From: Muricea muricata
Taxonomy: Eukaryota; Cnidaria; Anthozoa; Malacalcyonacea; Plexauridae
NCBI GenBank assembly: GCA_963855995.1
Contig: OY979717.1
Coordinates: 32,596,297-32,660,296 of the forward strand
Direction: 5' to 3'
DNA: 64,000 nucleotides
Positions within the stretch are counted from its first letter, which is position 1. The number at the start of each line of letters is the position of its first letter. This document shows positions 11,101 through 22,028 of the stretch, piece by piece. Under the pieces are notes generated by a model. The model did no database searches. It worked only from the letters and a program-made list of their open reading frames with translations, and was not told the DNA's origin. The position numbers and the translations under genes were made by a program.

Positions 11101-11415
11101 GTGTGCTTATGTTATCGAGTTGAGCATAATGATATACTGCAATAACGGAACAAAAAGAGACCTTCCAATTGGAAATTTAAGATCTTACCACGTCCGAAAT
11201 CATGTTTTCGGCACTCAAACTATCAGGATAAGCAAAACAACATGTCAAAATGAGAAACCTATAACTTTCTTTAACCTGAAAAAAAGTTTACTTAGAATCA
11301 TTAAAATCGCGTTTTAAGCGCCCTAGAAGTGATTTGAGCGGAAAAACTTGTTGAATTTACCAACTAAAAGTATCCGTCTTAAATCAATAACGGCGACGTT
11401 TTAGAGCTTAAAATC
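8197..11415 (+). repeat. 10-mer higher-order unit E-A-B-C/E-F-G-Hk-I-A-J (3219 bp)
   Basis: Ten subfamilies in fixed order. The same order and exactly the same length occur at 27816-31034. An expanded version starts at 15593, in which C/E-F-G-Hk is doubled and I-A-J is amplified. Visible differences between the two 3219-bp copies include aacggcgccg at 9781 (aacggcgacg in the other copy) and the Hk monomer variants. Confidence 0.84.
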
Positions 11416-13021
11416 ATGTTTTGTGTGCTTATGTTATCGAGTTGAGCACAATTATATACTACAATAACGGAACAAAAAGAGACCTTCTAATTGGAAATTT
11501 AAGATCTTACCACGTCCGAAATCATGTTTTCGGCACTCAAACCATCAGGATAAGCGAAACAACATGTCAAAATGAGAAACCTATAACTTTCTTTAACCTT
11601 AAAAAAAGTTTACTTAAAAGCATTAAAATCGCGTTTTAAGCGCTCTAGAAATGATTTGAGCTTTAAAACTTGTGGAGTTTACCAACTAATAATTGCTGTC
11701 TTAAATCAATAACGGCGACGTTTTAGAGCTTAAAGTCATGTTTTGTGTGCTTATGTTATCGAGGGTAGCGCAATGATATACTGCAATAACGGAACAAAAA
11801 GAGACCTTCTTATTGGAAATTTAAGATCTTACTACGTCCGAAATCATGTTTTCGGCACTCAAACCAACAGGATAAGAGAAAAAACATGTCAAAATGAGAA
11901 ATCTATAACTTTCTTTAACCTGAAAAAAAGTTTACTTAGAATCATTAAAATCGCGTTTTAAGCGCTCTAGAAGTGATTTGAGCTAAAAAACTTGTTGAAT
12001 TTACCAACTAATAATTGCTGTCTTAAATCAATAACCGGACGTTTTAGAGCTTAAAATCATGTTTTGTGTGCTTATGTTATCGAGTTGAGCATAATGATAT
12101 ACTACAATAACGGAACAAAAAGAGACCTTCTTATTGGAAATTTAAGATCTTACTACGTCCGAAATCATGTTTTCGGCACTCAAACCAACAGGATAAGAGA
12201 AAAAACATGTCAAAATGAGAAATCTATAACTTTCTTTAACCTGAAAAAAAGTTTACTTAGAATCATTAAAATCGCGTTTTAAGCGCTCTAGAAGTGATTT
12301 GAGCTAAAAAACTTGTTGAATTTACCAACTAATAATTGCTGTCTTAAATCAATAACCGGACGTTTTAGAGCTTAAAATCATGTTTTGTGTGCTTGTGTTA
12401 TCGAGTTGAGCATAATGATATACTACAATAACGGAACAAAAAGAGACCTTCTAATTGGAAATTTAAGATCTTACCACGTCCGAAATCATGTTTTCGGCAC
12501 TCAAACCATCAGGATAAGCGAAACAACATGTCAAAATGAGAAACCTATAACTTTCTTTAACATGAAAAAAAGTTTACTTAAAAGCATTAAAATCGCGTTT
12601 TAAGCGCTCTAGAAGTGATTTGAGCATAAAACTTGTTGAATTCACAAACTAAAAATTGCCGTCTTAAATCAATAACGGGACGTTTTAGAGCTTAAAGTCA
12701 TGTTTTGAGTGCTTATGTTATCGAGTTGAGCGCAATGATATACTGCAATAACGGAACAAAAAGAGACCTTTTAATTGGAAATTTAAGATCTTACCACGTC
12801 CGAAATCATGTTTTCGGGACTCAAACCATCGAAATTAGCGAAATAACATGTCAATATGAGAAACCTATAACTTTCTTTAACCTGAAAAAAAGTTTACTTA
12901 GAATCATTAAAATCGCGTTTTAAGCGCTCTAGAAGTGATTTGAGCGGAAAAACTTGTTGAATTTACCAACTAAAAGTATCCGTCTTAAATCAATAACGAC
13001 GACGTTTTAGAGCTTAAAATC
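10451..13021 (+). repeat. Zone 2: first I-A-J trimer block
   Basis: Monomers: 10451 I, 10773 A, 11094 J, 11416 I, 11738 A, 12059 J/A, 12380 J/I-like (320 bp, with taacatgaaaa in S2), 12700 S. The order J/A, J/I, S recurs at 24602, 24923 and 25243, 12543 bp downstream. That copy shares the private feature aacatgaaaa and the 320-bp length, so both segments descend from one ancestor. Confidence 0.87.
12059..12379 (+). repeat. Chimeric monomer J/A
   Basis: The J head (gagcataatg) is joined to an A body (ccttctta, tactacg, accaacagg). The same chimera occurs at 21708 and 24602, there with the added variant gttttgtgttc. It arose once and spread with the larger duplications. Confidence 0.82.
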
Positions 13022-14306
13022 ATGTTTTGTGTGCTTATGTTATCGAGTTGAGCGCAATGATATACTACAATAACGGAACAAAAAGAGACCTTCTAATTGG
13101 AAATTTAAGATCTTACCACGTCCGAAATCATGTTTTCGGCACTCAAACTATCAGGATAAGCGAAACAACATGTCAAAATGAGAAACCTATAATTTTCTTT
13201 AACCTGAAAAAAAGTTTACTTAGAATCATTAAAATCGCGTTTTAAGAGCTCTAGAAGTGATTTGAGCTTAAAAACTTGTTTAATTTACAAACTAATAATT
13301 GCTGTCTTAAATCAATAACGTGACGTTTTAGAGCTTAAAATCATGTTTTGTGTGCTTATGTTATCGAGTTGAGCGCAATGATATACTGCAATAACAGAAC
13401 AAAAAGAGACCTTTTAATTGGAAATTTAAGATCTTACCACGTCCGAAATCATGTTTTCGGGACTCAAACCATCAAAATTAGCGAAACAACATGTCAAAAT
13501 GAGAAACCTATAACTTTCTTTAACCTGAAAAAAAGTTTACTTAGAATCATTAAAATCGCGTTTTAAGAGCTCTAGAAGTGATTTGAGCTTAAAAACTTGT
13601 TTAATTTACAAACTAATAATTGCTGTCTTAAATCAATAACGTGACGTTTTAGAGTTTAAAATCATGTTTTGTGTGCTTATGTTATTGAGTGGAGCGCAAT
13701 GATATACTGCAATAACGGAACAAAAAGAGACCTTCTAATTGGAAATTTAAGATCTTACCACGTCCGAAATCATGTTTTCGGCACTCAAACTATCAGGATA
13801 AGCGAAACAACATGTCAAAATGAGAAACCTATAATTTTCTTTAACCTGAAAAAAAGTTTACTTAGAATCATTAAAATCGCGTTTTAAGAGCTCTAGAAGT
13901 GATTTGAGCTTAAAAACTTGTTTAATTTACAAACTAATAATTGCTGTCTTAAATCAATAACGTGACGTTTTAGAGCTTAAAATCATGTTTTGTGTGCTTA
14001 TGTTATCGAGTGGAGCGCAATGATATACTGCAATAACGGAACAAAAAGAGACCTTTTAATTGGAAATTTAAGATCTTACCACGTCCGAAATCATGTTTTC
14101 GGCACTCAAACCATCGAAATTAGCGAAATAACATGTCAATATGAGAAACCTATAACTTTCTTTAACCTGAAAAAAATTTTACTTAGAATCATTAAAATCG
14201 CGTTTTAAGCGCTCTAGAAGTTATTTGAGCGGGAAAACTTGTTGAATTTCCCAACTAAAAGTATCCGTCTTAAATCAATAACGGCGACGTTTTAGAGTTT
14301 AAAATC

Positions 14307-15592
14307 ATGTTTTGTGTGCTTATGTTATCGAGTTGAGCGCATTGATATACTACAATAACGGAACAAAAAAGACCTTCCAATTGGAAATTTAAGAGCTTAC
14401 CACGTCCGAAATCATGTTTTCGGGACTCAAACTGTCGAAATTAGCGAAACAACATGTCAAGATGAGAAACCTATAACTTTCTTTAAACCTGAAAAAAATC
14501 GTCTTACAATCATCAAAATCGCGTTTTAAGCGCTCTAGAAATGATTTGAGCTATAAAACTTGTGGAGTTTACCAACTAATAATTGCTGTCTTAAATCAAT
14601 AACGGCGACGTTTTAGAGCTTAAAGTCATGTTTTGTGTGCTTATGTTATCGAGGGTAGCGCAATGATATACTGCAATAACGGAACAAAAAGAGACCTTCT
14701 TATTGGAAATTTAAGATCTTACTACGTCCGAAATCATGTTTTCGGCACTCAAACCAACAGGATAAGAGAAAAAACATGTCAAAATGAGAAATCTATAACT
14801 TTCTTTAACCTGAAAAAAAGTTTATTTAGAATCATTAAAATCGCGTTTTAAGCGCTCTAGAAGTGATTTGAGCTTAAAAACTTGTTGAATTTACCAACTA
14901 ATAATTGCTGTCTTAAATCAATAACGGCGACGTTTTAGAGCTTAAAATCATGTTTTGTGTGCTTATGTTATCGAGTTGAGCGCAATGATATACTACAATA
15001 ACGGAACAAAAAGAGACCTTCTAATTGGAAATTTAAGATCTTACCACGTCCGAAATCATGTTTTCGGCACTCAAACTATCAGGATAAGCGAAACAACATG
15101 TCAAAATGAGAAACCTATAATTTTCTTTAACCTAAAAAAAAGTTTACTTAGAATCATTAAAATCGCGTTTTAAGAGCTCTAGAAGTGATTTGAGCTTAAA
15201 AACTTGTTTAATTTACCAACTAATAATTGCTGTCTTAAATCAATAACGTGACGTTTTAGAGCTTAAAATCATGTTTTGTGTGCTTATGTTATCGAGTTGA
15301 GCGCAATGATATACTGCAATAACAGAACAAAAAGAGACCTTTTAATTGGAAATTTAAGATCTTACCACGTCCGAAATCATGTTTTCGGCACTCAAACCAT
15401 CGAAATTAGCGAAATAACATGTCAATATGAGAAACCTATAACTTTCTTTAACCTGAAAAAAATTTTACTTAGAATCATTAAAATCGCGTTTTAAGCGCTC
15501 TAGAAGTTATTTGAGCGGGAAAACTTGTTGAATTTCCCAACTAAAAGTATCCGTCTTAAATCAATAACGGCGACGTTTTAGAGTTTAAAATC
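14307..15592 (+). repeat. E-A-B-C/D tetramer, tandem duplicate of the following 1286 bp
   Basis: Repeated at 15593-16878. Both E monomers (14307 and 15593) share a private 1-bp loss in aacaaaaaagacc, and both A monomers share gtttatttag. The fourth monomer of the first copy (15271) joins a C head (aacagaac, C-specific to 15324) to a D tail (cggcactc from 15389). Its junction at 15325-15388 fits a duplication that starts inside the D monomer at 13985. Confidence 0.86.
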
Positions 15593-16878
15593 ATGTTTTG
15601 TGTGCTTATGTTATCGAGTTGAGCGCATTGATATACTACAATAACGGAACAAAAAAGACCTTCCAATTGGAAATTTAAGAGCTTACCACGTCCGAAATCA
15701 TGTTTTCGGGACTCAAACTGTCGAAATTAGCGAAACAACATGTCAAGATGAGAAACCTATAACTTTCTTTAAACCTGAAAAAAATCGTCTTACAATCATC
15801 AAAATCGCGTTTTAAGCGCTCTAGAAATGATTTGAGCTATAAAACTTGTGGAGTTTACCAACTAATAATTGCTGTCTTAAATCAATAACGGCGACGTTTT
15901 AGAGCTTAAAGTCATGTTTTGTGTGCTTATGTTATCGAGGGTAGCGCAATGATATACTGCAATAACGGAACAAAAAGAGACCTTCTTATTGGAAATTTAA
16001 GATCTTACTACGTCCGAAATCATGTTTTCGGCACTCAAACCAACAGGATAAGAGAAAAAACATGTCAAAATGAGAAATCTATAACTTTCTTTAACCTGAA
16101 AAAAAGTTTATTTAGAATCATTAAAATCGCGTTTTAAGCGCTCTAGAAGTGATTTGAGCTTAAAAACTTGTTGAATTTACCAACTAATAATTGCTGTCTT
16201 AAATCAATAACGGCGACGTTTTAGAGCTTAAAATCATGTTTTGTGTGCTTATGTTATCGAGTTGAGCGCAATGATATACTACAATAACGGAACAAAAAGA
16301 GACCTTCTAATTGGAAATTTAAGATCTTACCACGTCCGAAATCATGTTTTCGGCACTCAAACTATCAGGATAAGCGAAACAACATGTCAAAATGAGAAAC
16401 CTATAATTTTCTTTAACCTAAAAAAAAGTTTACTTAGAATCATTAAAATCGCGTTTTAAGAGCTCTAGAAGTGATTTGAGCTTAAAAACTTGTTTAATTT
16501 ACCAACTAATAATTGCTGTCTTAAATCAATAACGTGACGTTTTAGAGCTTAAAATCATGTTTTGTGTGCTTATGTTATCGAGTTGAGCGCAATGATATAC
16601 TGCAATAACAGAACAAAAAGAGACCTTTTAATTGGAAATTTAAGATCTTACCACGTCCGAAATCATGTTTTCGGGACTCAAACCATCGAAATTAGCGAAA
16701 CAACATGTCAAGATGAGAAACCTATAACTTTCTTTAAACCTGAAAAAAATCGTCTTACAATCATCAAAAACGCGTTTTAAGCGCTCTAGAAATGATTTGA
16801 GCTTTAAAACTTGTGGAGTTTACCAACTAATAATTTCTGTCTTAAATCAATAACGGCGACGTTTTAGAGCTTAAAGTC
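15593..16878 (+). repeat. E-A-B-C/E tetramer, second copy (1286 bp)
   Basis: Tandem partner of 14307-15592. Its fourth monomer at 16557 is the ordinary C/E chimera leading into F, so this copy keeps the original right-hand neighbour. It carries one private base, aaaaacgcg, near 16768. Confidence 0.86.
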
Positions 16879-17845
16879 ATGTTTTGTGTGCTTATGTTAT
16901 CGAGGGTAGCGAAATGATATACTGCAATAACGGAACAAAAAGAGACCTTCTAATTGGAAATTTAAGATCTTACTACGTCCGAAATCATGTTTTCGGCACT
17001 CAAACCAACAGGATAAGAGAAAAAACATGTCAAAATGAGAAATCTATAACTTTCTTTAAACCTGAAAAAAGTCATCATTTACAATCATCAAAATCGCGTT
17101 TTAAGCGCTCTAGAAATTATTTGAGCTTAAAAACTTGTTGTATTTACCAACTAATAATTGCTGTCTTAAATCAATAACGGCGCCGTTTTAGAGCTTAAAG
17201 TCATGTTTTGTGTGCTTATGTTATCGAGCGTAGCGCAATGATATACTGCAATAACGGAACAAAAAGAGACCTTCCAATTGGAAATTTAAGATCTTACCAC
17301 GTCCGAAATCATGTTTTCGGCACTCAAACTATCAGGATAAGCGAAACAACATGTCAAAATGAGAAACCTATAACTTTCTTTAACCTGAAAAAAAGTTTAC
17401 TTAGAATCATTAAAATCGCGTTTTAAGCGCCCTAGAAGTTATTTGAGCGGAAAAACTTGTTGAATTTACCAACTAAAAGTATCCGTCTTAAATCAATAAC
17501 GGCGACGTTTTAGAGCTTAAAATCATGTTTTGTGTGCTTATGTTATCGAGTTGAGCGCAATGATATACTACAATAACGGAAAAAAAAGAGACCTTCTAAT
17601 TGGAAATTTAAGATCTTACCACGTCCGAAATCATGTTTTCGGCACTCAAAGTATCAGGATAAGCGAAATAACATGTCAAAATGAGAAACCTATAATTTTC
17701 TTTAACCTGAAAAAAAGTTTACTTAGAATCATTAAAATCGCGTTTTAAGAGCTCTAGAAGTGATTTGAGCTTAAAAACTTGTTTAATTTACCAACTAATA
17801 ATTGCTGTCTTAAATCAATAACGTGACGTTTTAGAGCTTAAAATC
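16557..17845 (+). repeat. C/E-F-G-Hk tetramer, copy 1 (1289 bp)
   Basis: Repeated at 17846-19134. Hk at 17525 keeps Hk-specific bases up to gaaataac at 17669. From 17769 it has the B-type S3 (gagcttaaaaac, then ataacgtgacg), which matches the B monomer at 16236 lying just before this unit. The duplication junction is therefore at 17670-17768. Confidence 0.87.
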
Positions 17846-19134
17846 ATGTTTTGTGTGCTTATGTTATCGAGTTGAGCGCAATGATATACTGCAATAACAG
17901 AACAAAAAGAGACCTTTTAATTGGAAATTTAAGATCTTACCACGTCCGAAATCATGTTTTCGGGACTCAAACCATCGAAATTAGCGAAACAACATGTCAA
18001 GATGAGAAACCTATAACTTTCTTTAAACCTGAAAAAAATCGTCTTACAATCATCAAAATCGCGTTTTAAGCGCTCTAGAAATGATTTGAGCTTTAAAACT
18101 TGTGGAGTTTACCAACTAATAATTTCTGTCTTAAATCAATAACGGCGACGTTTTAGAGCTTAAAGTCATGTTTTGTGTGCTTATGTTATCGAGGGTAGCG
18201 AAATGATATACTGCAATAACGGAACAAAAAGAGACCTTCTAATTGGAAATTTAAGATCTTACTACGTCCGAAATCATGTTTTCGGCACTCAAACCAACAG
18301 GATAAGAGAAAAAACATGTCAAAATGAGAAATCTATAACTTTCTTTAAACCTGAAAAAAGTCATCATTTACAATCATCAAAATCGCGTTTTAAGCGCTCT
18401 AGAAATTATTTGAGCTTAAAAACTTGTTGTATTTACCAACTAATAATTGCTGTCTTAAATCAATAACGGCGCCGTTTTAGAGCTTAAAGTCATGTTTTGT
18501 GTGCTTATGTTATCGAGCGTAGCGCAATGATATACTGCAATAACGGAACAAAAAGAGACCTTCCAATTGGAAATTTAAGATCTTACCACGTCCGAAATCA
18601 TGTTTTCGGCACTCAAACTATCAGGATAAGCGAAACAACATGTCAAAATGAGAAACCTATAACTTTCTTTAACCTGAAAAAAAGTTTACTTAGAATCATT
18701 AAAATCGCGTTTTAAGCGCCCTAGAAGTGATTTGAGCGGAAAAACTTGTTGAATTTACCAACTAAAAGTATCCGTCTTAAATCAATAACGGCGACGTTTT
18801 AGAGCTTAAAATCATGTTTTGTGTGCTTATGTTATCGAGTTGAGCGCAATGATATACTACAATAACGGAAAAAAAAGAGACCTTCTAATTGGAAATTTAA
18901 GATCTTACCACGTCCGAAATCATGTTTTCGGCACTCAAAGTATCAGGATAAGCGAAATAACATGTCAAAATGAGAAACCTATAATTTTCTTTAACCTGAA
19001 AAAAAGTTTACTTAGAATCATTAAAATCGCGTTTTAAGAGCTCTAGAAGTGATTTGAATTTAAAAACTTGTTGAATTTACCAACTAATAATTGCTGTCTT
19101 AAATCAATAACCGGACGTTTTAGAGCTTAAAATC
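17846..19134 (+). repeat. C/E-F-G-Hk tetramer, copy 2 (1289 bp)
   Basis: Tandem partner of 16557-17845. Hk at 18814 has the normal Hk tail (gaatttaaaaac, ataaccggacg) leading into I. This is the original right-hand end of the unit. Confidence 0.87.
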
Positions 19135-22028
19135 ATGTTTTGTGTGCTTATGTTATCGAGTTGAGTACAATTATATACTACAATAACGGAACAAAAAGAG
19201 ACCTTCTAATTGGAAATTTAAGATCTTACCACGTCCGAAATCATGTTTTCGGCACTCAAACCATCAGGATAAGCGAAACAACATGTCAAAATGAGAAACC
19301 TATAACTTTCTTTAACCTTAAAAAAAGTTTACTTAAAAGCATTAAAATCGCGTTTTAAGCGCTCTAGAAATGATTTGAGCTTTAAAACTTGTGGAGTTTA
19401 CCAACTAATAATTGCTGTCTTAAATCAATAACGGCGACGTTTTAGAGCTTAAAGTCATGTTTTGTGTGCCTATGTTATCGAGGGTAGCGCAATGATATAC
19501 TGCAATAACGGAACAAAAAGAGACCTTCTTATTGGAAATTTAAGATCTTACTACGTCCGAAATCATGTTTTCGGCACTCAAACCAACAGGATAAGAGAAA
19601 AAACATGTCAAAATGAGAAATCTATAACTTTCTTTAACCTGAAAAAAAGTTTACTTAGAATCATTAAAATCGCGTTTTAAGCGCTCTAGAAGTGATTTGA
19701 GCTAAAAAACTTGTTGAATTTACCAACTAATAATTGCTGTCTTAAATCAATAACCGGACGTTTTAGAGCTTAAAATCATGTTTTGTGTGCTTATGTTATC
19801 GAGTTGAGCATAATGATATACTGCAATAACGGAACAAAAAGAGACCTTCCAATTGGAAATTTAAGATCTTACCACGTCCGAAATCATGTTTTCGGCACTC
19901 AAACTATCAGGATAAGCAAAACAACATGTCAAAATGAGAAACCTATAACTTTCTTTAACCTGAAAAAAAGTTTACTTAGAATCATTAAAATCGCGTTTTA
20001 AGCGCCCTAGAAGTGATTTGAGCGGAAAAACTTGTTGAATTTACCAACTAAAAGTATCCGTCTTAAATCAATAACGGCGACGTTTTAGAGCTTAAAATCA
20101 TGTTTTGTGTGCTTATGTTATCGAGTTGAGCACAATTATATACTACAATAACGGAACAAAAAGAGACCTTCTAATTGGAAATTTAAGATCTTACCACGTC
20201 CGAAATCATGTTTTCGGCACTCAAACTATCAGGATAAGCGAAACAACATGTCAAAATGAGAAACCTATAACTTTCTTTAACCTTAAAAAAAGTTTACTTA
20301 AAAGCATTAAAATCGCGTTTTAAGCGCTCTAGAAATGATTTGAGCTTTAAAACTTGTGGAGTTTACCAACTAATAATTGCTGTCTTAAATCAATAACGGC
20401 GACGTTTTAGAGCTTAAAGTCATGTTTTGTGTGCTTATGTTATCGAGGGTAGCGCAATGATATACTGCAATAACGGAACAAAAAGAGACCTTCTTATTGG
20501 AAATTTAAGATCTTACTACGTCCGAAATCATGTTTTCGGCACTCAAACCAACAGGATAAGAGAAAAAACATGTCAAAATGAGAAATCTATAACTTTCTTT
20601 AACCTGAAAAAAAGTTTACTTAGAATCATTAAAATCGCGTTTTAAGCGCTCTAGAAGTGATTTGAGCTAAAAAACTTGTTGAATTTACCAACTAATAATT
20701 GCTGTCTTAAATCAATAACCGGACGTTTTAGAGCTTAAAATCATGTTTTGTGTGCTTATGTTATCGAGTTGAGCATAATGATATACTGCAATAACGGAAC
20801 AAAAAGAGACCTTCCAATTGGAAATTTAAGATCTTACCACGTCCGAAATCATGTTTTCGGCACTCAAACTATCAGGATAAGCAAAACAACATGTCAAAAT
20901 GAGAAACCTATAACTTTCTTTAACCTGAAAAAAAGTTTACTTAGAATCATTAAAATCGCGTTTTAAGCGCCCTAGAAGTGATTTGAGCGGAAAAACTTGT
21001 TGAATTTACCAACTAAAAGTATCCGTCTTAAATCAATAACGGCGACGTTTTAGAGCTTAAAATCATGTTTTGTGTGCTTATGTTATCGAGTTGAGCACAA
21101 TTATTTACTACAATAACGGAACAAAAAGAGACCTTCTAATTGGAAATTTAAGATCTTACCACGTCCGAAATCATGTTTTCGGCACTCAAACTATCAGGAT
21201 AAGCGAAACAACATGTCAAAATGAGAAACCTATAACTTTCTTTAACCTTAAAAAAAGTTTACTTAAAAGCATTAAAATCGCGTTTTAAGCGCTCTAGAAA
21301 TGATTTGAGCTTTAAAACTTGTGGAGTTTACCAACTAATAATTGCTGTCTTAAATCAATAACGGCGACGTTTTAGAGCTTAAAGTCATGTTTTGTGTGCT
21401 TATGTTATCGAGGGTAGCGCAATGATATACTGCAATAACGGAACAAAAAGAGACCTTCTTATTGGAAATTTAAGATCTTACTACGTCCGAAATCATGTTT
21501 TCGGCACTCAAACCAACAGGATAAGAGAAAAAACATGTCAAAATGAGAAATCTATAACTTTCTTTAACCTGAAAAAAAGTTTACTTAGAATCATTAAAAT
21601 CGCGTTTTAAGCGCTCTAGAAGTGATTTGAGCTAAAAAACTTGTTGAATTTACCAACTAATAATTGCTGTCTTAAATCAATAACCGGACGTTTTAGAGCT
21701 TAAAATCATGTTTTGTGTTCTTATGTTATCGAGTTGAGCATAATGATATACTACAATAACGGAACAAAAAGAGACCTTCTTATTGGAAATTTAAGATCTT
21801 ACTACGTCCGAAATCATGTTTTCGGCACTCAAACCAACAGGATAAGAGAAAAAACATGTCAAAATGAGAAATCTATAACTTTCTTTAACCTGAAAAAAAG
21901 TTTACTTAGAATCATTAAAATCGCGTTTTAAGAGCTCTAGAAGTGATTTGAATTTAAAAACTTGTTGAATTTACCAACTAATAATTGCTGTCTTAAATCA
22001 ATAACCGGACGTTTTAGAGCTTAAAATC
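19135..22028 (+). repeat. 9-mer higher-order unit, copy 1 (2894 bp)
   Basis: Order I-A-J-I-A-J-I-A-J/A, repeated at 22029-24922 with the same length. Shared private variants are gagtacaatt in the first I (19135 and 22029), gtgtgcctatg in the first A (19457 and 22351), and gttttgtgttc in the J/A (21708 and 24602). One visible difference is ttatttact at 21065 against ttatatact. The J/A at 21708 ends in Hk-type S3 instead of its own. Confidence 0.92.

Larger units (their letters stand above)
13022..19134 (+). repeat. Zone 3: duplicated tetramers
   Basis: Monomers: 13022 B, 13343 C, 13664 D/B, 13985 D, 14307 E, 14628 A, 14950 B, 15271 C/D, 15593 E, 15914 A, 16236 B, 16557 C/E, 16879 F, 17203 G, 17525 Hk/B, 17846 C/E, 18168 F, 18492 G, 18814 Hk. 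It holds two separate tandem tetramer duplications, annotated below. The three F-to-G junctions at 9781, about 17179 and about 18475 share the rare variant aacggcgccg in place of aacggcgacg, which ties this block to the copy at 9484-9808. Confidence 0.87.
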
